Source: Flavobacteriales bacterium (GTDB lineage: Bacteria; Bacteroidota; Bacteroidia; Flavobacteriales; Flavobacteriaceae). From it: a stretch of 37,523 bases of DNA. A program made the position numbers and the translations under genes. The DNA lies in assembly GCA_004213605.1 (NCBI GenBank), contig SGZC01000002.1, forward strand, positions 1 through 37,523. Reading direction: 5' to 3'. Shown here in pieces: positions 7,548 to 16,524 of this stretch. The notes beneath the pieces were generated by a model, which ran no database searches, had not been told where the DNA came from, and saw only the letters and a list, made by a program, of their open reading frames with translations. Each line of letters opens with the position of its first letter. The stretch's first letter is position 1.

Positions 7548-9770
7548 ATGGAAACCATACCAAAAAAAGGTATTCAGGGCTTAATTGAAAATTGGCGAAG
7601 TGATTTAATTGCTGCGGTAAGTGTTGCGCTTATTGCTTTGCCTCTTTCGTTAGGAATTGCGCTTGCTGCGGGAGCACCTGCAATGTCTGGTATTTTTTCT
7701 GCAATTATTGGAGGGGTTGTTACGACCTTATACCGAGGAGGTCATATCTCGGTTAATGGTCCCGCTAAAGGGGTTATCGGGGTAATTCTTTTAGGGATTG
7801 TACTGATGGACGATGGCTCTGGGCAAGCGTTTAATTATGTATTAGCCGCTGTGGTGGTTTCAGGTGCAATTCAAATGCTACTCGGATTGTTGAAATTAGG
7901 GAGGCTAGCAGAGGTCTTTCATTCTTCTGTAATTCATGGCATATTGGCAGCCATAGGAATTATCATTTTTGCAAAGCAAATTCATGTTGCGATGGGTACA
8001 CATTCTGAAAGTGGTAGTATTGTTCAAAATCTAATCGATGCTTTTTTATTGTTGCCCGAAGCCAATCCCTTTGTTATAATTATCGCTTTAACAGGCTTGT
8101 TAATGTTGCTGTTTCATTCTAAAACTAGTTATCGATTTTTTCATATTTTACCAGCGCCCATGTGGGTTATAGCTCTTTCAATCCCATTTGTATACGCATT
8201 CAATTTCTTTGATCAACAAACGGTTTCTTTTTTTGGAAAAGCCTACAATATAGGCCCTGATTTACTATTGGATATTCCGGACTCTATAATGGAATCCATA
8301 ATGCACCCTAACTTTAGTAAAATTAATACACTTGAATTCTGGACAACCGTATTTTCAATGTTAATTATTACCAGCATAGAGTCTTTAGCTATTGCAAAAG
8401 CAGTTGATAAGATTGATCCCTACAGACGAAAAACAAACTTAAACAAGGATTTAACTGGTATTGGTTTGAGCACAATGGTGGCTGGTTTAATCGGGGGCTT
8501 ACCAATTATTGCTGTTATTATTAGAAGCACTGTAAACATTCACAACGGTGCAAAAACCAAATGGTCAAACATGTATCAAGGGCTTTTGTTATTGATTTTT
8601 ATTGTAATGTTAAGCCCAATAATGAGACAGGTGCCTTTGTGTGCTTTTGCTATTTTACTTGTATATACTGGGTTTAAATTGGCATCACCCGCAGTTTTTA
8701 AACAAGCTTACAACCAAGGAACAGAACAGCTTGTTTTCTTTGTTTTTACTATGGTTTTAACTTTATACACGAATTTGTTGGTTGGTTTACTTGGTGGCCT
8801 TCTACTAGCACTAGTTACACATATGCTATTAGCGAAGTTATCTATCCCGCAATTTTTTAAAATGATCTATAAATCACGGACCAGACTTGTTAAGTTATCT
8901 GACAATGCTTTCGATCTAAAAATTAAAGGGATTGCTAATTTTTTAGGTATTTTAAAAGTTGATAAGCTCGTCGCACAAATACCTCAGGGAGCAGATGTCA
9001 ATATTGATTTATCAGAAACTAGATTGGTGGGTATTACCTACATGGATTACTTGGCGGAATACCTAAAATCACAAAGAGCGTCTGGAGGGAAAGTTTTTAT
9101 TACTGGGCTTGATTCGCACGTATCTTCGTCTAACCATAACAGAGCTTTAAAAATTTGCCTGTCTAGCTCTGATGCTAAATTATCTCAAAGACAAAAACGC
9201 TTAAGAAATTTAGCAACTGAAAAAGACTTTCAATTCTCGAGTCAAGTGGATTGGAATACGGACTATTTTAAAAAATTTCATTTTTTTGAAATTAGGCCTA
9301 TTGAGCGAAAATACAATAGTTTGAAAGGGGCGTTTCAAGGAATAGGCATGTCTTGGGAAATTGCAGATATAACATTTAATGAGGGGCAAGCTTTTACGGC
9401 TGAAACTTTTAATACCACGTTAATGGTCCTAAAATTAAATAAAAAAATACCTGTTTTCTCTATGGAAAAGGAAGGGGTTTTAGGAAAAATCTTTGATCGT
9501 GTAATGGCTTTTACGGGCTATAAAGATATTGATTTTGAAATGTATCCTGATTTTTCTAAAAAATTCTTACTCATGGGAAATAATGAATCTGAAATTCGAT
9601 CATTTTTCACTGAAGAAATTGTTCGCTTTTTTGAAAACCATCAGATTTATCATATTGAAAGTAATGGAAACGCACTTTTAATATTCGATAAAATTAAATT
9701 AGCTCGGACAGATGAGACCGTCGCCTTTATAGATTACGGAGAAAAATTAGCTGCAATCTTAAACAACTAA
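7548..9770 (+). CDS. SulP anion transporter with STAS and an additional C-terminal domain
   Basis: A 740-residue SulP (SLC26-like) membrane transporter. Residues 17-440 contain the hydrophobic core with family signatures such as ALIALPLSLGIALAAGAPA and HISVNGPAKGV near the substrate site. A STAS-like cytoplasmic domain follows at about 453-525, with a strand-helix segment VNIDLSETRLVGITYMDYL. After a basic linker there is an extra soluble domain at about 587-740, rich in aromatic and charged residues and ending in a pattern like FFENHQIYHIESNGNALLIF. The family carries sulfate, bicarbonate or similar anions; in Bacteroidota many act in bicarbonate uptake beside carbonic anhydrase, but no carbonic anhydrase gene is adjacent, so the substrate is open. 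Confidence 0.88.
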   Translation: METIPKKGIQGLIENWRSDLIAAVSVALIALPLSLGIALAAGAPAMSGIFSAIIGGVVTTLYRGGHISVNGPAKGVIGVILLGIVLMDDGSGQAFNYVLAAVVVSGAIQMLLGLLKLGRLAEVFHSSVIHGILAAIGIIIFAKQIHVAMGTHSESGSIVQNLIDAFLLLPEANPFVIIIALTGLLMLLFHSKTSYRFFHILPAPMWVIALSIPFVYAFNFFDQQTVSFFGKAYNIGPDLLLDIPDSIMESIMHPNFSKINTLEFWTTVFSMLIITSIESLAIAKAVDKIDPYRRKTNLNKDLTGIGLSTMVAGLIGGLPIIAVIIRSTVNIHNGAKTKWSNMYQGLLLLIFIVMLSPIMRQVPLCAFAILLVYTGFKLASPAVFKQAYNQGTEQLVFFVFTMVLTLYTNLLVGLLGGLLLALVTHMLLAKLSIPQFFKMIYKSRTRLVKLSDNAFDLKIKGIANFLGILKVDKLVAQIPQGADVNIDLSETRLVGITYMDYLAEYLKSQRASGGKVFITGLDSHVSSSNHNRALKICLSSSDAKLSQRQKRLRNLATEKDFQFSSQVDWNTDYFKKFHFFEIRPIERKYNSLKGAFQGIGMSWEIADITFNEGQAFTAETFNTTLMVLKLNKKIPVFSMEKEGVLGKIFDRVMAFTGYKDIDFEMYPDFSKKFLLMGNNESEIRSFFTEEIVRFFENHQIYHIESNGNALLIFDKIKLARTDETVAFIDYGEKLAAILNN

Positions 9771-9840
9771 AACAACACTGTTTCTAAAATTGTTTTGTTA
9801 AGTGCTTTTTAGCCTAGAATCTTAATATTCTCATAAGTTT

Positions 9841-9871
9841 TTGTCCTTAATCATATGTTTAATTACCTTTG
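9841..9871 (+). promoter_or_regulatory. Promoter of the MBL-fold hydrolase gene
   Basis: TTG at 9841-9843, a 20-base spacer, and TACCTTTG at 9864-9871 match the Bacteroidota -33/-7 pattern. The -7 box ends seven bases before ATG 9879 and lies inside the longer ORF of the track, which argues for 9879 as the true start. Confidence 0.65.
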
Positions 9872-9878
9872 CTCGCCT

Positions 9879-10739
9879 ATGGAATTATATCCTATCGAAG
9901 CAGGTAATTTTAAATTAGATGGCGGAGCCATGTTTGGAGTTGTTCCTAAGTCAATTTGGTCTAAAACAAACCCCGCTGACACTAACAATATGATAGATAT
10001 TGCTGCTCGCTGTCTCTTAATCGAGGATGGAAACAGGCTAACTTTAATCGATACCGGTATGGGTAACAAGCAAAGTGATAAGTTTTATGGATATTATTAT
10101 CCTTGGGGATCCTACAACTTGGATTCTTCTCTGAAAAAAAAAGGATTTCATAAAGATGATATTACAGATGTATTTTTGTCTCATCTTCATTTTGATCATT
10201 GTGGCGGTGCGGTTCAGTGGAACAAAAATAAAACAGGTTACGAACCTGCCTTTAAAAACGCAATTTACTGGAGTAATAAGAATCATTGGAATTGGGCCAC
10301 CAAACCAAACAGACGGGAGAAAGCTTCCTTTCTCACCGAAAACATTATACCAATGCAGGAAAGTGGTCAACTCAATTTTGTTGAAGAAGCTGAAGATGAT
10401 TTTTTAAAATCTAAAAAAATGAATTTTGATATTTTTTTTGCAGATGGACACACCGAAAAACAAATGATTCCACACATTAACTACAAAGGAAAAAAAGTGG
10501 TGTTTATGGCAGATTTATTACCTACGGCTGGACATCTTCCGCTCCCTTTTATAATGGGATACGACACAAGACCTTTATTAACCTTGCCAGAAAAAGAAAA
10601 ATTTCTAAATTTGGCAGCAGAAAATAATTACTATTTGTTTTTAGAGCATGATGCTCATAACCCTATTATTACTGTAAAACAAACGGATAGAGGAGTTCGT
10701 CTAAACGAATGTTTTACGATTAATGAATTTTTTAATTAA
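9879..10739 (+). CDS. Metallo-beta-lactamase-fold hydrolase
   Basis: A 286-residue MBL-fold protein with the two-metal signature SHLHFDHCGG (His102, His104, Asp106, His107), LIDTG at 56-60, a later ADGHTEKQ histidine and a C-terminal EHDAH. The overall plan resembles the AHL-lactonase/quorum-quenching branch, but the natural substrate cannot be named from sequence. No signal peptide is visible, so it is probably cytoplasmic. The start is set at ATG 9879 (MELYPIEAGNFKLDGGAMFG), because a good promoter overlaps the eight codons upstream. The subtilase lipoprotein gene follows after six bases, suggesting cotranscription. Confidence 0.88.
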   Translation: MELYPIEAGNFKLDGGAMFGVVPKSIWSKTNPADTNNMIDIAARCLLIEDGNRLTLIDTGMGNKQSDKFYGYYYPWGSYNLDSSLKKKGFHKDDITDVFLSHLHFDHCGGAVQWNKNKTGYEPAFKNAIYWSNKNHWNWATKPNRREKASFLTENIIPMQESGQLNFVEEAEDDFLKSKKMNFDIFFADGHTEKQMIPHINYKGKKVVFMADLLPTAGHLPLPFIMGYDTRPLLTLPEKEKFLNLAAENNYYLFLEHDAHNPIITVKQTDRGVRLNECFTINEFFN

Positions 10740-10745
10740 ACAACC

Positions 10746-12410
10746 ATGAAATTACTAAAACCTTTCTTATTCGCAGCTGCCACGACAATTTTATTAACAA
10801 GTTGTGGGAGTACTGTACGGCCCATTAATGCGGCACTTTTAAAAAACACAAACGAAGAAACTTCAAAAAACGCTAAGATTGAAGAAGTTCAACTTAAAAG
10901 TTGGAGTTATGCCGATTTAAAGACTGACACCATACCCGGGATGAGTGTTGATAAGGCTTATGCAGAATTAATTCCTAATTTAAAGGGCACAAAAGTTATT
11001 GTTGCTGTTATTGATAGCGGTATCGATATTGAGCATGAAGATTTGAAAAACGTGCTTTGGACCAATAAAGATGAAGTGCCCAATAACGGGATTGATGATG
11101 ATGATAATGGATATGTAGACGATGTATATGGGTGGAACTTCCTTGGTGATATTGTTGGCGAAAATCTTGAGTTTGTTCGTATCATAAAAAGATACGAAGC
11201 TGATTTCGAAGGAAAAAGCATTGCTGATGTTACGGAGGAGCAAAAGGCTCTTTTTGTTATGTACGAGAAAGCAAAAGCCGAGTATAGTAAAGAATATGAC
11301 GAAATAAATGGAAACTACAACAGGTATAATCAAATGTTAAGCCAAGTAACCGCTTCTCATGATGCTATCGTTAAAAAAATAGGTAAAGAAGATTATAGCG
11401 CTGAGGATCTAGCTGCTATAGTAGACCCAACCGAGGAGGATCAAAAAAATATTGCGATCCTTTCTCAAATGCTTTCTTATGGAGGTACCATTCCGGCGTT
11501 TAAAAATCGACTTAATAGAGGGGTTCAATATTTCCAAGGGCGATTAAAAAATCACTTTGCTATGGACACAGACTTTAGAGGAGTTCTTAATGATGATCCA
11601 TACGATATAAATGATACTGATTATGGCAACAATGACGTCGATGGTCCAGATCCGAAAAAGGAAGACGCAAGACACGGAACTCATGTAGCTGGAATTATTG
11701 CGGCACAGAGAGGGAATAATATAGGAATGGATGGGGTTGCTCAAAATGTTGAGATTATGACATTAAGAGCTGTTCCTGACGGGGATGAGTACGATAAAGA
11801 TGTGGCTTTAGCAATTCGATATGCGGCTGACAACGGTGCAAAAGTGATTAACACTAGTTTTGGTAAAGCCTTCTCACAAAACCCTGAATGGGTGTGGGAT
11901 GCTATTGAGTATGCCGCAAAGAAAGATGTGTTAATCGTTAATGCAGCAGGTAATGACGCGAACGATTTAGATGTTGTGGTGAGCTACCCTAACGATGAAA
12001 TTGTAAAAGGAGAGGAGATTAGTGACAATTTTATTACCATTGGAGCATTAAACTATAAATATGGTAAAGAAATGGTTGCTACATTTTCAAATTATGGAGC
12101 CGCTAATGTTGACTTATTTTCACCTGGGGTAAAAATCTGGTCAACAACTCCACTAAATACTTATGAGTATTTACAAGGTACCTCAATGGCTTCTCCTAAC
12201 GTTGCGGGGGTGGCGGCCATGGTACGGTCTTATTATCCAAAATTATCAGCTAAACAAGTAAAACAAGTATTAATGGATAGTGGCTTGGGAGTAGCAGCGA
12301 CAGTTATTGTGGGTGGAGATGAGTCAAATACACAGGCTTTTTCTGTTATTTCTAAATCTGGAAAAATAGTAAATTTATACAATGCGCTTATTTTAGCTAG
12401 TAAACTATAG
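10746..12410 (+). CDS. Subtilisin-like (S8) serine protease lipoprotein
   Basis: A 554-residue exported protease. The N-terminus is a lipoprotein signal with lipobox LLTSC (Cys20). The triad is Asp90 in VAVIDSGIDIEHEDL, His310 in DARHGTHVAGIIAA and Ser480 in LQGTSMASPNVAGVAAMV, with oxyanion Asn403 in NAAGNDAND. The Asp-to-His distance is about 220 residues against a few dozen in plain subtilisins. The insertion contains an acidic DDDDNGYVDDVYGWNF stretch, as in other Bacteroidota subtilases, then a helical section of about 140 residues. No C-terminal sorting domain is seen. It is probably anchored in the outer or inner membrane facing the periplasm or the exterior. An M1 peptidase gene follows four bases later, so the two likely form a proteolytic operon. 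Confidence 0.93.
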   Translation: MKLLKPFLFAAATTILLTSCGSTVRPINAALLKNTNEETSKNAKIEEVQLKSWSYADLKTDTIPGMSVDKAYAELIPNLKGTKVIVAVIDSGIDIEHEDLKNVLWTNKDEVPNNGIDDDDNGYVDDVYGWNFLGDIVGENLEFVRIIKRYEADFEGKSIADVTEEQKALFVMYEKAKAEYSKEYDEINGNYNRYNQMLSQVTASHDAIVKKIGKEDYSAEDLAAIVDPTEEDQKNIAILSQMLSYGGTIPAFKNRLNRGVQYFQGRLKNHFAMDTDFRGVLNDDPYDINDTDYGNNDVDGPDPKKEDARHGTHVAGIIAAQRGNNIGMDGVAQNVEIMTLRAVPDGDEYDKDVALAIRYAADNGAKVINTSFGKAFSQNPEWVWDAIEYAAKKDVLIVNAAGNDANDLDVVVSYPNDEIVKGEEISDNFITIGALNYKYGKEMVATFSNYGAANVDLFSPGVKIWSTTPLNTYEYLQGTSMASPNVAGVAAMVRSYYPKLSAKQVKQVLMDSGLGVAATVIVGGDESNTQAFSVISKSGKIVNLYNALILASKL

Positions 12411-12414
12411 TTTT

Positions 12415-14223
12415 ATGAAATTCGTTTTAAATCTTTTTTTTTTACTAGCTATAGGACTGGGGTTTTCACAAAACAACACGCTATATTGGCAACAAAAAGT
12501 AGACTATAAAATAGTCATAGATTTAGACGTTAAGACTCACCGATATAAAGGTGCTCAAGAGTTAACATACACCAACAACTCACCCGATACTTTGTATCGG
12601 GTATATTATCATTTATATTTTAATGCCTTTCAGCCTGATAGCGAAATGGATGTTCGATCGAGAAATATAGAGGATTCTGATAAGAGGGTTGGAAGTAGAA
12701 TTTCAAAATTATTACCTTCAGAGATAGGGTTTATTAACCCCGAACAATTAACTCAAAATGGGGTGCCACTTTCTTTCGAAATTGCTGGAACCGTATTAGA
12801 GGTCAATTTAAATACCCCTATTTTACCCAAAAGCTCAACCGTATTTAAAATGGATTGGAGCGCTCAAATACCCGTTCAGATAAGAAGATCGGGGCGAAAT
12901 AACGCAGAAGGTGTTGCATATTCTATGACACAATGGTTTCCAAAAATCGCTGAATACGATTTTGAAGGTTGGCACGCAACCCCATACATAGCTCGCGAGT
13001 TTCACAGTGTTTGGGGGGATTATGATGTGAAAATTAAACTTGATGAAAATTATATCGTTGGTGGTACAGGATATCTTCAAAATGGAGACAAGAATGGGTT
13101 AGGCAAAAAAACCAAAGGAAACACCAGAACCTGGCATTTTAAAGCCCCAAATGTTCATGACTTCGCCTGGGCAGCAGACAAAGATTTTATTCATGATTCC
13201 TATCCGGGGCCTAATGGTGTTACACTAAACTTTTACTACAAGAACAATCCTGATATTGTTGAAAACTGGAAAAGTTTACAAGAAAAAACAGCTGCTTTGA
13301 TGGTGTTTTTTAATCAACACATCGGAGAATATCCCTATAAACAATATTCTGTTATTCAGGGGGGAGATGGGGGAATGGAGTATGCAATGTGTACGTTAAT
13401 CACCGGTAACCGGAAGTTAGGAAGTTTAATTGGAGTCACCGCACACGAATTGGCCCATACATGGTTTCAGTTTTTATTAGCAACCAATGAAAGTAAGCAC
13501 GAATGGATGGACGAGGGGTTTACCTCCTACGTATCAAATCTAGCTATGAATGAAATAATGAAGGAGGGAAAAGACAATCCAAATTCAAGCTCTTACCGCG
13601 CATATACATACATTGCCACTAGCGGCAAAGAACAACCTCAGTCTACGCAGGCAGATCGATACCACACAAACAGAGGTTATGGAATTGCAGCATATAGTAA
13701 AGGGGCTGTTTTTCTCTCTCAATTAGAATATGTTATTGGAAAAGAAAATTTAAAAAAAACACTGTTACGTTATTTTAGTGAGTGGGCTTTTAAACATCCT
13801 ACTCCCAACGATTTTATAAGGGTGGCGGAAAAAGTATCTGGCGCCGAACTAGATTGGTATTTAATGGATTGGACACAAACAACCAACACTATTGATTATG
13901 GCATTAAAAACGTCGTTGCAGACAAGGAGGAAACCACCATAATTCTGGAAAGAAAAGGTTTAATGCCTATGCCAATAGATGTTAAGGTAATTTATGAAGA
14001 CGGGGAAGTAGATAATTTTTATATTCCTTTACAAATGATGCGAGCAGATAAACCAAACCCACATTCTTATGAAAGTTGGATTGTTTTATCGGATTGGGCT
14101 TGGGCCAATCCCAACTATTCCTTTATTGTAAAAAAAGATAAAAAGATTAAACGTGTTGTGATTGATGACTCTGGCTTAATGGCGGACATTAATTTAGAAA
14201 ACAATACTTACAATTTAAAATAG
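12415..14223 (+). CDS. Exported M1-family metallopeptidase
   Basis: A 602-residue gluzincin aminopeptidase homologue. It has a signal peptide (MKFVLNLFFLLAIGLGFSQ), a beta-rich N-terminal domain, and a catalytic domain with HELAH (344-348) and the third zinc ligand Glu367 in HEWMDEGFT, which is the HExxHx18E pattern of the clan. The exopeptidase motif GxMEN appears here as GGMEY (319-323), a variation seen in secreted Bacteroidota members. The C-terminal part resembles the ARM-like region of shortened M1 enzymes. It follows the subtilase gene by four bases and probably degrades peptides outside the cytoplasm. A hairpin terminator lies just after its stop. Confidence 0.93.
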   Translation: MKFVLNLFFLLAIGLGFSQNNTLYWQQKVDYKIVIDLDVKTHRYKGAQELTYTNNSPDTLYRVYYHLYFNAFQPDSEMDVRSRNIEDSDKRVGSRISKLLPSEIGFINPEQLTQNGVPLSFEIAGTVLEVNLNTPILPKSSTVFKMDWSAQIPVQIRRSGRNNAEGVAYSMTQWFPKIAEYDFEGWHATPYIAREFHSVWGDYDVKIKLDENYIVGGTGYLQNGDKNGLGKKTKGNTRTWHFKAPNVHDFAWAADKDFIHDSYPGPNGVTLNFYYKNNPDIVENWKSLQEKTAALMVFFNQHIGEYPYKQYSVIQGGDGGMEYAMCTLITGNRKLGSLIGVTAHELAHTWFQFLLATNESKHEWMDEGFTSYVSNLAMNEIMKEGKDNPNSSSYRAYTYIATSGKEQPQSTQADRYHTNRGYGIAAYSKGAVFLSQLEYVIGKENLKKTLLRYFSEWAFKHPTPNDFIRVAEKVSGAELDWYLMDWTQTTNTIDYGIKNVVADKEETTIILERKGLMPMPIDVKVIYEDGEVDNFYIPLQMMRADKPNPHSYESWIVLSDWAWANPNYSFIVKKDKKIKRVVIDDSGLMADINLENNTYNLK

Positions 14224-14231
14224 TTTTTTTT

Positions 14232-14275
14232 ACTAAACAATAAGGAATTTCTCACAATCCTTATTCCTTTTTAGT
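14232..14275 (+). terminator. Terminator after the M1 peptidase gene
   Basis: An 8-bp perfect stem AATAAGGA/TCCTTATT is flanked by a second pairing, ACTAAA with TTTAGT, and is followed by a short T-rich tract. It sits about 10 bases beyond the M1 stop codon. Confidence 0.6.
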
Positions 14276-14545
14276 TTACCTCCTGTGTTTTGAAGACAAA
14301 TCTTTTTACGAAGCTTTGTCTATTTTCTATCAGACCGATTCTTCTTTTATTAAGAATCTAACTTTCATTGGATGCTTTATGCTTAAAATAGAGCACAATT
14401 GTAAGTTAAAAATAAAATGCTTTACAGCAAATCAACTTATAGCCCTTAATACCTAAAAAGAATTAAGAAACAGCTTTCTCTTAAATTTAGATATTGGCTT
14501 CTAATTTATTACTGATACTCTCCCTTATTTCATACATTTACCAAC
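14276..14545. other. Intergenic spacer upstream of rnpA with two further hairpins
   Basis: No ORF of use is present in the 322 bases between the M1 peptidase and rnpA. Besides the terminator there are two more inverted repeats: AGACAAA/TTTGTCT (14294-14321, 14-base loop) and GATTCTT/AAGAATC (14337-14358, 8-base loop). They could be part of the 5' untranslated region of rnpA or a small RNA. I recognise no known RNA family and see no rpmH, which often precedes rnpA elsewhere. Confidence 0.35.
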
Positions 14546-14902
14546 ATGAATTTTCGTTTTCCTAAATCTGAAAAGCTTAAAAGTAAAAAAGCTATTAAAC
14601 TTCTTTTTACAGAAGGTAAAACTGTTACCAAGTACCCTATAAAGTTGTTTTTTTTGCCAACACAGAATGGTCAAAATACAAAGGCTGCGTTTTCGGTACC
14701 AAAAAAACGGTTTAAAAAAGCAGTGGATAGAAATCGTATTAAAAGACAAATTAAAGAAGCATATCGTCATCAGAAACATTTGTTAAAAAACGATGAAAAT
14801 TCAAGATATTTATTGTTCTTTTTATATATTGGAAAAGAAACAGCGCTCTACAACACTATTGATACATCACTTGTCAATGTGATAAAAAAAATAAACCCAT
14901 GA
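14546..14902 (+). CDS. rnpA: Ribonuclease P protein component
   Basis: A 118-residue basic protein that partners the RNase P RNA in 5' maturation of tRNAs. The family signature is clear in KAVDRNRIKRQIKEAYR (the RNR motif), preceded by FRFPKSEKLKSKKAIKLLF and a central strand AAFSVPKKRF. The length is normal. The ATG gives the standard N-terminus. The end overlaps the S41 protease start by four bases (ATGA), so the two are translationally coupled. In many bacteria rnpA follows rpmH next to dnaA; here neither rpmH nor dnaA is adjacent. Confidence 0.95.
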   Translation: MNFRFPKSEKLKSKKAIKLLFTEGKTVTKYPIKLFFLPTQNGQNTKAAFSVPKKRFKKAVDRNRIKRQIKEAYRHQKHLLKNDENSRYLLFFLYIGKETALYNTIDTSLVNVIKKINP

Positions 14903-16521
14903 AAAAGAAAATTCTTGTTCCTGTTCTTGCTCTGTGTATTTTACTTACAACGGTAAGTTTTAAAGGAGATTTTTTTGAAATCGCCAAGCAAATTGAAATT
15001 TTCACTACTTTATTTAAAGAATTAAACATGAATTATGTGGACGAAACCACTCCTTCTGATTTAATGAACAAAGCTATAAAGGGGATGCTAGACGATTTAG
15101 ACCCTTACACGGTTTACTGGAACGAACAAGAAGTGGAAGACGCGCGAATAAATAGCTCTGGTATTTATACCGGTATTGGAGCAACCGTGAGAAGTAAAAA
15201 TAAAAAATTGACGATTATTGAACCTTTTCAGGGATTTCCCGCAGATATTGCTGGACTAAAAGCAGGTGATGAAATTATTACTGTTAACGGTGTTAACATC
15301 GAGCAATACGAAGGGGATGCTAGTGAGTTGCTGAAGGGAATTGCAGATTCAAAAGTAAACCTTACTTATTTACGCCAAGGAAAAAAAATAAAAACCTCTT
15401 TAATAAGGGGGGCTATAGATGTGAACGCAGTTGCTTTTTACCAATTGATAGATAGTGATATTGGCTATATCGTTTTGTCTAAATTTAACAAAAAGACCAC
15501 GAAACAAACAAAAACAGCCTTAATTGATTTAAAAAAACAAGGGGCTTCAAAAATCATATTAGATTTAAGAGGAAATCCTGGTGGTTTATTAACAGAAGCG
15601 GTTAACATTGTTAATTTATTTGTTCCTAAAGGGGAGCCTATTGTCACCACAAAATCTGCGATTAAAAAATATAACAAAACCTATACAACCCAAAAGCCTG
15701 CATTTGATCAAGAAATACCTTTGGTAGTTCTTGTTAATGGACGCAGCGCATCTGCAAGTGAAATTGTTTCGGGTAGTTTACAAGACCTTGATAGGGCGGT
15801 AATTATTGGAGCTCGTAGCTTTGGTAAAGGTTTGGTGCAACGTCCAAAAAAATTAACTTATGGGACCCAATTAAAAGTTACTATCTCCAGATATTATACC
15901 CCTAGTGGTAGATGCATCCAAGCGTTAGACTATTGGAATCGGGACGAAAACGGTGACCCTATTCGGGTGGATCCAAAAAAACATACCGCTTTTAAAACAA
16001 GAGGAGGAAGAACTGTATATGATGGTGGTGGCATTATGCCAGATATAGCACTTGATTCAGGAGAATTTAGCGCTATTACAACTGCTCTATTAAAAAATCA
16101 TGCTATTTTTAACTATGCAACCCACTACTATTACTCAAAAGAACTTGAAAGTTTTGAAAAATTTAATTTTCAAGATTCTGATTTTCAAGATTTTTTAGTA
16201 TTTCTTAAAACAAACGATTTTGAATACGAAACAGAATCTGAAAAGTTGTTTTCTAAGGCTATTCAAAAAGCTTCGGAGGAAAATTTAAAAGGAGAGGTGG
16301 CTTTAAGTTATAAAAAACTCAAAATAGAAATTAATAAGGCTAAAGAAAAAATGCTGTTCGATAAAAAAGAGGAAATTGTAAATTTGCTAAGCAATGAAAT
16401 TTTAAAACGTTATTTTTATCGGGACGGTATGTATTCGTACCAAGTTGTTCATAATCCTGAGATTTTAAAAGCTATTTCAGTGTTAAGAGATAATTCTTTA
16501 TATAACAATATATTAAAATAA
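14899..16521 (+). CDS. S41-family C-terminal processing protease
   Basis: A 540-residue exported serine protease of the Tsp/CtpA type. An N-terminal hydrophobic segment (residues 4-20) acts as signal or anchor. A PDZ domain spans about 85-165 (IIEPFQGFPADIAGLKAGDEIITVNG), and the S41 core has the catalytic serine in the GRSASASEIVSG stretch (281-292) and the catalytic lysine in ARSFGKGLVQ (Lys310). A charged helical C-terminal region of about 150 residues follows. The family trims or degrades periplasmic proteins by their C-termini. It overlaps rnpA by four bases, and a sterol-desaturase-family gene starts three bases after its stop, suggesting a three-gene operon of unrelated functions. Confidence 0.94.
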   Translation: MKKKILVPVLALCILLTTVSFKGDFFEIAKQIEIFTTLFKELNMNYVDETTPSDLMNKAIKGMLDDLDPYTVYWNEQEVEDARINSSGIYTGIGATVRSKNKKLTIIEPFQGFPADIAGLKAGDEIITVNGVNIEQYEGDASELLKGIADSKVNLTYLRQGKKIKTSLIRGAIDVNAVAFYQLIDSDIGYIVLSKFNKKTTKQTKTALIDLKKQGASKIILDLRGNPGGLLTEAVNIVNLFVPKGEPIVTTKSAIKKYNKTYTTQKPAFDQEIPLVVLVNGRSASASEIVSGSLQDLDRAVIIGARSFGKGLVQRPKKLTYGTQLKVTISRYYTPSGRCIQALDYWNRDENGDPIRVDPKKHTAFKTRGGRTVYDGGGIMPDIALDSGEFSAITTALLKNHAIFNYATHYYYSKELESFEKFNFQDSDFQDFLVFLKTNDFEYETESEKLFSKAIQKASEENLKGEVALSYKKLKIEINKAKEKMLFDKKEEIVNLLSNEILKRYFYRDGMYSYQVVHNPEILKAISVLRDNSLYNNILK

Positions 16522-16524
16522 TAT

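Noticed and set aside
9769-9796. AAAACAA/TTGTTTT inverted repeat after the SulP gene as a terminator
   Set aside because: The stem is weak and almost all A-T, the loop is 14 bases, and the following T tract is not continuous.
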